Assembly (NCBI GenBank): GCA_001275005.1
Contig: JWZX01002901.1
Location: 1-33,178, forward strand
Source of the DNA: Chrysochromulina tobinii
Lineage: Eukaryota > Haptophyta > Prymnesiales > Chrysochromulinaceae
DNA: 33,178 bases
Direction of reading: 5' to 3'
Each line of letters starts with the position of its first letter. Positions within the stretch are counted from its first letter, which is position 1. Shown in pieces: positions 7,670-16,802 of the stretch. A model generated the notes under the pieces. The model was not told the DNA's origin, searched no databases, and was given only the letters and a program-made list of their open reading frames with translations. The position numbers and the translations under genes are program-made.

Positions 7670-8737
7670 ATGGTGGTACCGGGCTGCCACCCATCCACTG
7701 CATGCTCCTGCATGTGCTCGGAGCGTCGTGATCCTTACTCGGTGAAGCAGCGACTCAACCTTCCTCTATGCCGCTCCGGCACTGCCTGCAAATCAGATTG
7801 TGCTGTCCGTTGGCGGGCATTCAGCTTGCAGCCTGCCAAAACCGCGGCCATCGTGCTCCTGTACGGCTTCGACGAGCGACACACGCGCAGCACGGACAAC
7901 AATCCCCTTCGCGAGTACCTCAGGGACATGATGCTGATGCTCCGCCTTGTGCTGTCTCTGCGCCGCGTCGGTACAACCCTACCAATTCACCTGTACATGG
8001 CTGGCCAGCGTTACGCTAAGTACGAGTCACCCTTCCGGGAGCTGGGCGTGCAGGTGTCGGGCGCACAGTACATCGCACGCCCACGTTGGGGCCACCCATG
8101 GCACGGTGGCTCATTTGCCAAGCTTTTTGCACTGGCTCTCGCCAACTTCAGCAAGGTTCTTGTGCTCGACTCCGATTGCGTCGTCTTTCGTAACATCGAC
8201 CATATGGTAGTGTTTCCCACGCCTTCGTTCAGGTTCCAAACTGTGCGCGTTGGGACTGAATGCAAATGGGAGCTTCAATCCGGAGTGATGGTGCTTGAGC
8301 CGGACTCTCTTGAATATGATCGTGCGATTAGGCTGACAACGAGTCTGAAAAGCAGGCCACCGGGCAGTGACGGCGGTGACCAAAGTGTTTGGCGTATTTT
8401 CTACGAGCGCGTTCACGAGCTTCCCGCAGCATACAACGCGTTCAAGTACGAGCTGAACGGGAGCGAGAACTGGGCATCGGTCTTTGTGCTGCACGATGGC
8501 TGGAATATGCGCTGGTCACGTTGGTGGCCAGATGCTTACCCCGCACATGGCCGCCTTCTTGCCGACCTGACAGCAAACGCCTCCGACCTGATGATTCGCG
8601 CGGCAAACTTCAGCTTGGCCACGCCTAGATCAATGCGGGCATGCTACCACCAGGAACTAAGTCGTAGGCCAACACGAGTTGTGTACATCTGTGATTGGAA
8701 GAACCTCACGCCAAGCCGGTCATTTTTCGGATCGTAG
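7670..8737 (+). CDS. Glycosyltransferase family 8 (glycogenin-like) protein
   Basis: This ORF encodes 355 residues. A Rossmann-like start (AAIVLLYGF near residue 60) is followed by LVLDSDCVVFRNID, where Asp167-Ser-Asp169 is the DxD metal/nucleotide-sugar motif of GT8 enzymes. LQSGVMVLEP near residue 203 and GGDQSVW near residue 235 are further family landmarks. FVLHDG near residue 275 is in the place of the His that binds the diphosphate. GT8 enzymes transfer glucose, galactose, xylose or glucuronate from UDP or similar donors; the substrate cannot be read here. There is no clear signal anchor, so it may be cytosolic, or a 5' exon may be missing: the first 50 residues are Cys-rich and unlike the family. 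The stop is followed by a T-rich tract. Confidence 0.75.
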   Translation: MVVPGCHPSTACSCMCSERRDPYSVKQRLNLPLCRSGTACKSDCAVRWRAFSLQPAKTAAIVLLYGFDERHTRSTDNNPLREYLRDMMLMLRLVLSLRRVGTTLPIHLYMAGQRYAKYESPFRELGVQVSGAQYIARPRWGHPWHGGSFAKLFALALANFSKVLVLDSDCVVFRNIDHMVVFPTPSFRFQTVRVGTECKWELQSGVMVLEPDSLEYDRAIRLTTSLKSRPPGSDGGDQSVWRIFYERVHELPAAYNAFKYELNGSENWASVFVLHDGWNMRWSRWWPDAYPAHGRLLADLTANASDLMIRAANFSLATPRSMRACYHQELSRRPTRVVYICDWKNLTPSRSFFGS

Positions 8738-9305
8738 TTTTTTTTAATTTAATAGAATCGTGCGATTGAGGATTCGTGGTACCGGTGGACGCCTAGCGCC
8801 CTAGGCGGGCCCTAGCGCGGGCCGCCGCCGTGCCACCGTCGCCCGGAGGTGCGAGGACTGTGGACTCTCCGCACGGCTCGGCTTTTCGTCTTTCGGTTTC
8901 GCACACGTGCCCGCGCGGCCCTCGAGTCGACCCGGGCGCCGGGGCAGTCCGCTCTTTTCGCATCCGATCCGCGGCTCGCCGTGCGGGTGCACGCCGCGGG
9001 GTCGGGTGTCGCCGAGCGGTCTCGGAGCGACGCCGTCGAGACCGCGCGTCGTCGTACTCGACACCACACGGCGTTCGATCCGCGCGCCGTGTCCGACCCG
9101 CGCGGGCCGCGGCGCCGCGGCCGCTCGACCCGGTACCGCGTACGGTATTGTAAACTACGACGGGACTTGGACGTCTTGGACCTACGCGTAAGAACCCAAA
9201 CCGGTAGGAGCTGTGTCGGTGTGACGCGAACACCAACACGCACTGCTGATCTGCTACGACGTATACGAGGCCCATCTGTCTGCCTCAGAAGGAGAGTCTA
9301 AGCTC
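8738..9305. other. Convergent spacer, CpG-rich, no gene
   Basis: This lies between the 3' ends of the GT8 gene and the Ala-rich repeat gene. After an AT-rich start it is extremely CG-dense (about 8,800-9,150), with words such as GTCGTCGTACTCG and GGTACCGCGTACGGTA. ORFs of 80-160 codons appear in most frames on both strands, as expected when stop codons are rare, and none has a protein-like pattern. A small hairpin, CGCCTAG with CTAGGCG, lies near 8790. Confidence 0.45.
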
Positions 9306-10965
9306 TAGCCTGGAGAGATAGAAGGAGGGTCTGTCAGAGGCAAACTTGCCTCAGGAGCGTCTGCTAGAGGCAGAGGAGGAGCAGGACCAGGGCAGAGCAC
9401 TTTGGGCGCTGCCTCGAGAGCGCACTGTTCGCGCTGTTCGCGATCTGCCTCTGCCGCTGCCGCTGCATCTTTCGCTGCCGCTTCCTTGTCGGCCGCCTCC
9501 TCCTCAGAAGCTGCCTTCTCGGAAGCTGCCTTCTCAACCGCTGCCCTTCTCGGCTGCTTCCTTGTCTGCCCACCGCCTTTCTCATCTTGAGCGCTTCTGC
9601 CATCGCGGTTGCCATTGCCGCCTCCATCGCCACCGCCATCGCCTTCTCAGCCTCCGCCTCAGTCGCCGCCCTCTCGGCCGCCATTGCTTCTTCGGCCGCC
9701 GCCGCCTCTGCCGCCGCCGCCTCTGCCGCCGCCTTCTCGGCCGCCTCCTTCTCGGCCGCCGCCTCCTCCTCCGCCGCCTTCTCGGCCGCCGCCTTCTCGG
9801 CCGCCGCCTCCTCCTCCGCCGCCTCCTCTGCTGCCTTCTGCAGTGCGCGCAAGCTGGCTTCTTCCCCGGCCGTGAGCCCTATGGGCCGATCACCATCAAT
9901 GAGGAACGCAGAGGCGTCAAGGAGGAGCACCGGCGCTTGAGACGGCGCTCCGTTGATCGAGAGCGCCTTGGGCTTTCTAGGTAGCAAAATCTTGGCCTCG
10001 ACCTTGAAGGTCGAAGCCTCGAGGATGAGCTTGAGGTCGTTCGGGTCGCAATCGAACGGGTTGAGGTCGTTCGGGGTGCGGTCTTTGATGCCGACAAAGA
10101 CGGAAAACATGAGGTCCACAGCAATGGCATCCACCCCTCCGCCAACGCCCACCATGCGATACCCCTCGTGATCTAGCCACCCGAGCGAGACTGCTGCGCC
10201 CATGCCGACTCCCATCTTGAGGGTCATCTTACCGTCGACCTTGCACTGCCCTCCAATGTTGACTTTGATGCGCTGGGTCACGAGGGCGACGATGATGTGG
10301 ACCCTGGCGAGCAGCGCGTTGACTTTGTCGTCCGCTAGCCCCCTCTGTGCTTTGAGGCTCTGAAAGAAGGCTACGAGCGAGTCACCAGAGCCGATCAGCT
10401 CTTGCGCCACTTCAGCCCGTGCGTCACATTTGAACCCTTGGCCACCTCGCAGGTCATCCATGCCCGCGCCCACGGACAAGTTACCCAACGTCAAGCCTAC
10501 GCGGCACTGGGGCTTGAGTTGCATGCCCTGCGAACTGATGAACAGCGGCCCAACGTCAACATCCCACTTGTCGCTCTGCCTTGCCTGACTCGCGGCACCC
10601 ACGGCTGCCGCTGTTGCTTGACTCGCGGCACCCACGGCTGCCGCTATTGCTTGACTCGCCGCACCCGCCGCTGCCGCTGTTGCTTGACTCGCGGCACCCG
10701 CGGCTGCCGCTGTTGCTTGACTCGCCGCACCCGCGGCTGCCGCTGTTGCTTGACTCGCCGCACCCGCCGCTGCTTCTTTTGCCTTTATCACTGCGTCAAC
10801 GGCTGCGGCACTCGCTGCACCTGCTCTGCTTGAGAATTTACTCGCAAATCCTGACACACCCTGCGCCGTCGATACCAGCCGACCCATCGATGCAACAGAG
10901 ACCATTGGCATCGCCGTTGTTGCCAGAGGCTGTGCCCTGGTCTGCGCGCTGTTAACGTCCTTCAT
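9306..10965 (-). CDS. Unknown Ala-rich repeat protein with conserved-looking core; 3' frameshift
   Basis: I do not recognise this protein. From Met at 10965, residues about 60-127 are six tandem 11-residue repeats ([11 protein letters not shown]). Residues about 130-320 form a Gly- and beta-rich core without low complexity ([20 protein letters not shown], then [15 protein letters not shown]), the only part likely to have a defined fold. An Ala/Glu coiled coil follows ([15 protein letters not shown]). The ORF as read stops at 9364, but its last ~60 residues are Arg/Gln-rich nonsense. Another frame continues the Ala/Glu pattern ([20 protein letters not shown]) and ends in TAG at 9306-9308. A single-base indel or small intron between about 9,535 and 9,660 is implied, and I give the extended end. 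It diverges from the VWA gene. Confidence 0.6.
10581..10778 (-). repeat. Six 33-bp tandem repeats in the coding sequence
   Basis: Units start at 10581, 10614, 10647, 10680, 10713 and 10746, each a variant of TTGCTTGACTCGCSGCACCC plus 13 bp. On the minus strand they encode the 11-residue repeats of the Ala-rich protein. Most differences are single bases; the last unit is the most diverged. The array length is a multiple of three, so unit gain or loss keeps frame. Confidence 0.9.
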
Positions 10966-11220
10966 CGCGAGAGTCTAGAAAGAGCGAGCTTTGATTCTTC
11001 GAATCCCAAAGTGAAAGGACGTGAACCATTTTACATGTAAAGGGCGCACTGAGGAATTCCGGGTTTCGTGTTTTCCGCCGTGTCGATTTGTTGAAATGGC
11101 TGCGAATTATAAACATTGGCTGTGAAAAGGCAAGTTTGGCCCTCCCACCACCCACAGCCCGCCTGTGCCTCTCCTCCCACCTTGCGAGCGCGAGAGCGTC
11201 GCTTTTCTTCTGCACCCAAG
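10966..11220. promoter_or_regulatory. Divergent spacer with inverted CCAAT module
   Basis: This 255-bp spacer separates the starts of the Ala-rich repeat gene (-) and the VWA-Hint gene (+). The 24-bp module at 11103-11126 is the reverse complement of 7622-7645 with one difference; read on the minus strand it is TTCACAGCCAATGTTT followed by ATAATTCG, 138 bp upstream of the minus-strand ATG. Its CCAAT box and TTTATAAT word make it a plausible core promoter for that gene or for both. Confidence 0.5.
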
Positions 11221-14200
11221 ATGTCCGACACGACACTTACGCTCACGCCGGGGACGGGTGGTGGCCACGTAGTCACTCTCACTCCGCCGCAGACGGTTGC
11301 AAACGGCATTCAAGTGGGAAAGGGAGCCTATTGCTTCGTGATCGATGTTAGTGGCAGGTTTGTTGCCTCCTGTGCCCTTGGCGGCCCTCGTGGGTGGGCC
11401 GCGCACGGGCAACTCGACCGCTTACTTGGCTGGTACCGCCTCGCCCCTGCCACGCAGCATGAACGCCGCCGCGGAAATCACCACCGAGGACGGCGACAAG
11501 GTCAGCCACGGATGGTCACAGCTTGACATTGCCAAGCACTCGACCAACACCTTCGTCTCGTCGCTCGCGGCCGACGACTACTTCTGCGTCGTGACCTACT
11601 CGGACGGCGCCAACGTGCGTGCCCCGTGCCCCGCCCAGCCCACTGGCACGGGCTCTCGGACTAGGCCCCCTCCACCTCTGCGCGAACGGCACATCCCTCC
11701 CCTTCGGCAGCTCCCCTTGGGCGCCTCCCCTGGGGCACCTCCGCTGGGGCACCTCCGCTGGGGCACCTCCGCTGCACTCGTCTCCCCACGTCATCGCGCG
11801 CCGCTGAGCGCGCGCGCGGCGTTCCCACACGCCGACAGTAACCCCCCACGCCGACAGTAACCCCCCCCACGCCGGCTGCATCCCCCTCCCCCTTCCCCCT
11901 TGTGCAGGTGCTCATCGACTGGACCAAGTGCGACGCCGCGGGCATCGAGCGCTGCATCACGGCCATCCACTCGATGCGACCGGAGCGCTCGACCAACCTG
12001 ATGGCGGGGATCAACTCTGGCTTCGGCCAGTTCAAAAAGTTTTTGGACGTGGCAGGAAGCGACAATCTGGACAAGTACGCGCTGAGCCTCGTGATCACGA
12101 CCGACGGCATGCCCTCGGCGCAGTGGCACCCGGCGCGCGGCGCCTCGGGCTATGCCCCGCTCGTCAAGAACCTGCGTAAGGATCTCTCGAAGCTCCACCC
12201 GGCGGCCCCTCCCACCGTCACCACCATCGGGATCGGCTTTCAGCTGGTGAGCAAGCGCCGTCGCGAGCGCCGTCGCGGCTGCCCCCATCCGCTCCTTCGT
12301 TGCACCCTCCCTTTCCCCACTGTAGCCACCATCCGCTCCTTCGTTGCACCCTCCCTTTCCCCTCGCCTTGCTCTTCATCTCTTCATCCTCACCCCCTTAC
12401 CCCACCCCCGTCTCACCCCACCCCACCCTCATTCCATCCCCGTCTCACCCCACCCCACCCTCATTCCACCCCTTTTCACTCCCACCCCCTTCTCTCGCAA
12501 CCCTGTCCCACCGAGCTCGCCTGCTGACCTGCCGTCTCCGCTCGCGCCCGACGTTCACACCGACGTTCACACTCGCGCCTTACGTTCACACTCGCGCCCG
12601 ACGTTCACAGGACTCGGAGACCCTCACCTCGATGTCCGAGGTCTTCCTTCACATGCCCGACCCGGGTCAAATCGGGCCCTTCATCGTCAACCTCCTCGCC
12701 GCGGTGCGCTTGATTGCGCGTGATTGTGCGTGATTGTGCGTGATTGCACTGGATGGCACTGGATGGCACTGGATGGCACTGGATGGTACTGGATGGCAAC
12801 CTCCTCGCCGCGGTGGGCGTCGCCCTTGATGGCCTCTAATGACGCCCTTGATGGCCTCTGAGGATTGTCCTTTGAGTTCACACTAATGATCATTCACGGC
12901 CTCGCATTGCCCCCATCGCCCCCCGCCTCGCCTGTTCACACTAATGATCATTCACGGCCTCGCATCGCCCCCATCGCCCCCCGCCTCGCCTCCTCCCTCG
13001 ATCAGGTGCGCTCGACGGCCCGCTTGCCCACCCAGTCGGGCTCTGCAGCGAATGCGTGCGCCCTCCTCGTCGCACCCGCGAGCGCCTTCGACGCCGACGC
13101 CGCGCCCGGCTACGTCATCGAGCGCTCGCCCGCCGGGGTACGTGTTCTCCTCGGGCCGGTACTCTACGACCAGGTACGCGAGCTGCTCCGCCTCGCCTCG
13201 TGGCGCGCATGCAAGTGCTCACCACGGCGCGCCCACTACCCCCCCCTTCTCCCCACAGCCTCGCCACGTCGTCCTCAAGTCCAAAGCAGGAGAGGCGTTC
13301 ACAGTCACACTCGAGATGGGCGATCTGAGTCTGACGGTGGCCTCTGCCGACGCCGTCGCGTCGAACCCGACCCTCACCGCCGTCGAGGAGTTGCGCGTCA
13401 AGGCCATTCTCGCCATCAACAGTGCGCTCAAGCTCGGCGTCGCTGGCAAGTCGACGGCGGATGTGCAGGCGCCGCTCGCCGCCTTCGTGGCCGAGGCGCG
13501 GGCTTCCTCAGCCATGGGTGAGCCCGCGGTGATCGCGCTCGTGAGTACCCTCGAAAAGGAGGGGATGCTCGGATGTGATCAAGCGGACAAGTTCAAGAAA
13601 TGGGGCGCCCACTACTTCCGCACGCTGTCGTGCATGCTGCGCTACGAGCGCCGCTCCAACTTCCGGGACGAAGCCCTCCAGCACTTTGGACGCGACGTCG
13701 AGGGCAACGATGCCCTGTTCGAGAGCCAGTCGAACGCGGCGGAAAGCATCTTCTCGACGCTCAAGCCCCCCGAGCCTTCGCTCTTGCACCCGCCGCCGCC
13801 GCCGCCCTCCCACACCAGCTATGGCAGCAGCATGCCAGAGCCTCCCCGCGCTGCTCCTGCTCCGCGCATCATGGCGCTGCCGGACGAGTTCATGCGGGGT
13901 GGTGGCTGCTTCGGCCCCACGGCCACTGTGCAGCTCGCCACAGGGCGCGTCGTGCCGGTCACCGCGGTGTACGCGGGCGACACGTTACTCGGCGAGGGCG
14001 GCCGGCCCGCGCGCGTCGTGTGCGTCGTGCTGACGCCATGCCCCGGAGGGCGTGCTATGCTCACGCGGCTGCCCAACGGACTCGAGCTCACCGAATGGCA
14101 TCCGGTGCGCGATCGGAGTGGCCGTTGGCGCTTCCCGCACATGCTGGGCGAGCGCGTTGTCGTGAGCGCCTCGCACGTGTACAACTTCGTGCTGGAGCCG

Positions 14201-14383
14201 GGCCACCCGACCGTGCTCGTGGGCGGCGTGCCGTGTGCTGCCCTCGGCCATGGCTTGACGGACCCAATCGTGGCGCATCCGTACTGGGGCACGCGCGCGG
14301 TGATCGACGATATGATGAGCCAACCAGGCTGGGCGGAGGGGCGTGTCGTGCTCTCTCCCACTGCGGCCACCGAGCGCGCCTAG
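11221..14383 (+). CDS. VWA domain - Vwaint - Hint (hedgehog/intein-type) protein, six exons
   Basis: Exons: 11221-11357, 11458-11614, 11908-12246, 12611-12703, 13006-13173 and 13259-14383, all bounded by GT-AG. The frame closes to 672 residues. The exon 1/2 junction rebuilds DVSGSM (residues 42-47), the MIDAS metal site of a von Willebrand A domain; STNLMAG and TTDG supply its Thr and Asp. Residues about 250-450 match the Vwaint linker (KKWGAHYFRTL, then NFRDEALQHFG). After a Pro-rich hinge, GGGCFGP places Cys515 at the start of a C-terminal Hint domain with TEWHPV, VYNFVLEPGH and CAALGHG. Proteins of this build occur in fungi and algae. Hint domains self-cleave in hedgehogs and inteins, but no sequence follows this one, so it would process or modify only its own upstream part. 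There is no U-box and no signal peptide. Confidence 0.88.
11615..11907 (+). other. VWA gene intron 2 with short tandem repeats
   Basis: This 293-bp intron starts GTGCGT and ends TTGTGCAG. It holds three tandem copies of GGGGCACCTCCGCT near 11,735-11,773 and two copies of CACGCCGACAGTAACCCCC just before the C-rich acceptor tract. Confidence 0.75.
12247..12610 (+). other. VWA gene intron 3, built from tandem repeats
   Basis: This 364-bp intron starts GTGAGC and ends GTTCACAG. A 33-bp block starting CATCCGCTCCTTCGTTGC occurs at about 12287 and 12329. A C-rich block, CCCCGTCTCACCCCACCC, is duplicated near 12,405-12,465. ACGTTCACA words repeat four times up to the acceptor, so several alternative AG acceptors share the same context. 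Confidence 0.7.
12704..13005 (+). other. VWA gene intron 4 with a duplicated exon-donor junction
   Basis: This 302-bp intron begins GTGCGCTTG, and the next exon begins GTGCGCTCG. The last 16 bases of exon 4 with the donor (CAACCTCCTCGCCGCGGTG, 12688-12706) recur exactly at 12797-12815. Between the two copies lie about ten 10-bp units of the type TGATTGTGCG changing to ACTGGATGGC. A 58-bp unit is then tandemly repeated at 12876-12933 and 12934-12991 with one base difference. Confidence 0.85.
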
Positions 14384-15023
14384 AGCTGTGGGAAGCACGC
14401 TGTGGGAAGCACGATGCCTGCCCTACTCGAGCACGCCCTTAACATGGCATTGGGAAGCACCAACTGCCCCCGCTGGCGTTGTGTTGGGCATCCAGAGGCG
14501 CACAGACACGCACAAACACGCTGGGGTGTCACACGTGGGGTGGGATCGAGCGCGCCGTCGGTGGCATGGGATGGTAGCGCGCCGCGAGGCATGGCATGCC
14601 GCGGGGATGGCTATGCTTCTTAGGTCGCCGTGCTCAACATGGCGCGAGACCTGGCCAGCATGCTCAACATGGCGCGAAAAAGAGGGCGTGTCGTATGGCA
14701 GAGTGGTGAGAGCCGTGCAGGCACGAGGTGCATGTTGATCGTGCATGGGGACCTGCGAGTTTCGCCTGTCGGGCGGCTGTGTCCGCACAACACGGGAGAT
14801 GATACAACCATCAGCGAGGGCCGAGGGCACAGGCTGGGAGGGCCCGGGGGCTCTGAGAATAGTGGCTCTGAGACATACATGTAGTCGAAGTGTCGGACAT
14901 GGGACATTCTCACTCTCAGTGGCGGGGTCTCGTTTGACTTGACTTGACTTGACTAGATGTGTTGTGATGACGTGATGAAGATCACAGATTTTTTCTCCTT
15001 CCTTTTCCCAGCAAACCAGCAGC
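14384..15023. other. Intergenic region with short direct repeats; likely promoter of the 15024 gene
   Basis: This 640-bp stretch has no convincing gene. CTGTGGGAAGCACG occurs twice back to back at 14386-14413, and a relative lies near 14448. TGCTCAACATGGCGCGA occurs at 14631-14647 and 14660-14676. A run of TTGAC units (TTTGACTTGACTTGACTTG) starts near 14934, about 70 bp before the next ATG, like the one before the gene at 3117. Confidence 0.4.
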
Positions 15024-15872
15024 ATGCTCGCCCTTTTCAGCGCGCCAATTGCGCTCCGCATCGGTGGAGAGTGGGCGGGCTGGAGCTGTAGCTTCAACTC
15101 GGCATCCGCGGCTGTTCAGCGCATTCCGGAGAAGTACTGCACCAAAGACATGATCGCTTATGACACGGTTCCTTGGGGCTTTGAAGAGCTTACGACTGAG
15201 GGTGGCGCAAGCCGTCGCACCGTCCGCCTGCTGCCGGCGGCCGCAGGATGAGACAGCATCGACGATCTCGGAGCCTTGACGAGCCGCACGGATCTTCCCA
15301 CATCGCCTGCGGGTGATTCTTCGGCTTGCGCCATTGACAAACTGGTGAGCTCGCCTCTCTGGCGGATCGAGTCCGTCTTCGATGGTCTCGGTGGCGATCC
15401 TCCCCGCCTTCGGCGCGGCGCTCGGCCGAGTCTCGCCGAGCGGACGCGGGTCTTGCTCGTCTTCGACGCCGCCGGGGGAGTGCTGGTGCCCGACCTCCCG
15501 GTCCAAATTTGGCAGGAGCGCCAGTGGAGCTTGGAGCCTTCTGCAGAGCTGACGTTTCGAGAGCGCAAGGCAGACGGTTCATACGATCGCTTAGACGGCA
15601 GCGGCTTGAAGAGGAGCGGCATCGAAGGCGGCTGGGTTTCGAGCGCTGTTGGTTACGCCTGCTTTGGAGACAGCAACGCTGCAAGGAAGCCGCCTCGAGC
15701 ACCACCCACAGCCGGATTGTTCTCGATTTCCTTGGCGGGAGGGATTGATGTGCGAGGCGCGCCGGGGCTGCTCGAGGTCGCTTGCACGAGTGCGGAGGGC
15801 CGCGAGTTGAAGCTTCGAAGGACCGACTTCGATGCCGACAGAGGCGTGTGCCTTGCGGAGCGTGTCAAGTAA
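15024..15872 (+). CDS. Unknown protein with one in-frame UGA codon
   Basis: I do not recognise this protein with certainty. From ATG 15024 the frame runs 75 codons to TGA at 15249-15251, then stays open in the same frame for 206 more codons to TAA at 15870-15872. Both halves look like one protein: IGGEWAGWSCSF and VPWGFEEL, then RTVRLLP-AAAG-(UGA)-DSIDDLGAL, later VLLVFDAAGGVLV, GGWVSSAVGYACFGD and VACTSAEG. The pattern of W/G strands suggests a small beta-barrel (calycin-like) fold. The UGA could be selenocysteine, read-through, a nonsense mutation or a sequencing error. Splicing could remove it (for example GT at 15202 to AG at 15273, 72 bp), but that would delete protein-like sequence. No signal peptide is seen. 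Confidence 0.5.
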
Positions 15873-16802
15873 CAGTGCTATGATGGCCCTATGTTGAACC
15901 TATGTTGGGCCTAGAACCTCGCTAAACGCATCTTCCCTGGCCGCACAATTGGATGACGGCGTAACACTCGTCAAGCTTGCACGAAGCTGAGCGACGCCCG
16001 AGTGAATATCGTAAGCCGCGGAGCATGCGTTAACGCGTACGGCGCGGTATACCGTATACCGCATGTCCGCATCGCAAACCGCATCGGCACACCGCGCGCT
16101 CGGGACGACGAGTGCGTCACGTAGTTTAGTGTTTACGTTGCGTTGCGCGGCTTTCACTTTGCGAGCGCCGGAGCGGAAAGAACCTGTGATCAAAACAGCG
16201 TCATATAATGAATTGTATCTCGAATCTCGACTCCGGTTACGCCTCGCGCGGGGTCCCCGGGGCGATCCGGTCGCCGGCGCCCTCGAAGCTCGGTGTCGAC
16301 TGTCGTGCGGACTCGTGTACTAGTCACACGCCTAGTACACAGACATCACGCGTCTACTTTGTTATCAGCAACAGTCACGCACGGTCTCGCGACGGACCGC
16401 GGTGTTACGCGTCCGCTCGCGATTAGGCAGGCTATTACGACCGCTACCATACGCATGCATAGCGCAGGTGCCACACCGGACACAGACGCCAAGCGGACAC
16501 GACTCGACTCCGTCGAGCCTGCCAGGCAGATGTGTGTGCGCGCACACTGAAACAGCTATGACTCTGTGCTACTTTGATTGCGGCTTGTGATGCACGCAGG
16601 CGCATGCTTGCGCTCTGAGGTGCACCGCCAGGTGCACACGCGGTGCACACAGGTCGGGACCAAGAGCGCGGGCCTTGCGTTGGTTGGACCAACACGAGAC
16701 TCAAGGGAGCTCCAGCTTCCGCTCGTCTGGGATCTCGGGTGCTTCGAATGGTAGGCACTCACGTCCCACGGCTGAAGGGAGCTCCAGCTTCAGCTCGTCT
16801 CC
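15873..16802. other. Convergent spacer, CpG/TACCG-rich, no gene
   Basis: The spacer lies between the 3' ends of the UGA-containing gene and the zinc-finger gene. From about 16,020 to 16,440 it is rich in CpG and in CGGTA/TACCG words, including the inverted repeat GCGGTATACCGTATACCGC at 16044-16062. A 26-bp direct repeat starting AAGGGAGCTCCAGCTTC lies at 16703-16728 and 16775-16800, the second copy abutting the stop codon of the zinc-finger gene. The ORFs present here show no protein-like features. Confidence 0.45.

Noticed and set aside
8793-9301. Overlapping ORFs on both strands of the CpG-rich spacer
   Set aside because: Open frames in nearly all phases reflect scarcity of stop codons; translations are Arg/Ala/Ser/Pro mixtures without pattern.
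13907-14383. Reading the Hint domain as an intein inserted in a host protein
   Set aside because: No C-extein and no C-terminal His-Asn junction; it sits at the protein end as in hedgehog-type and Vwaint proteins.
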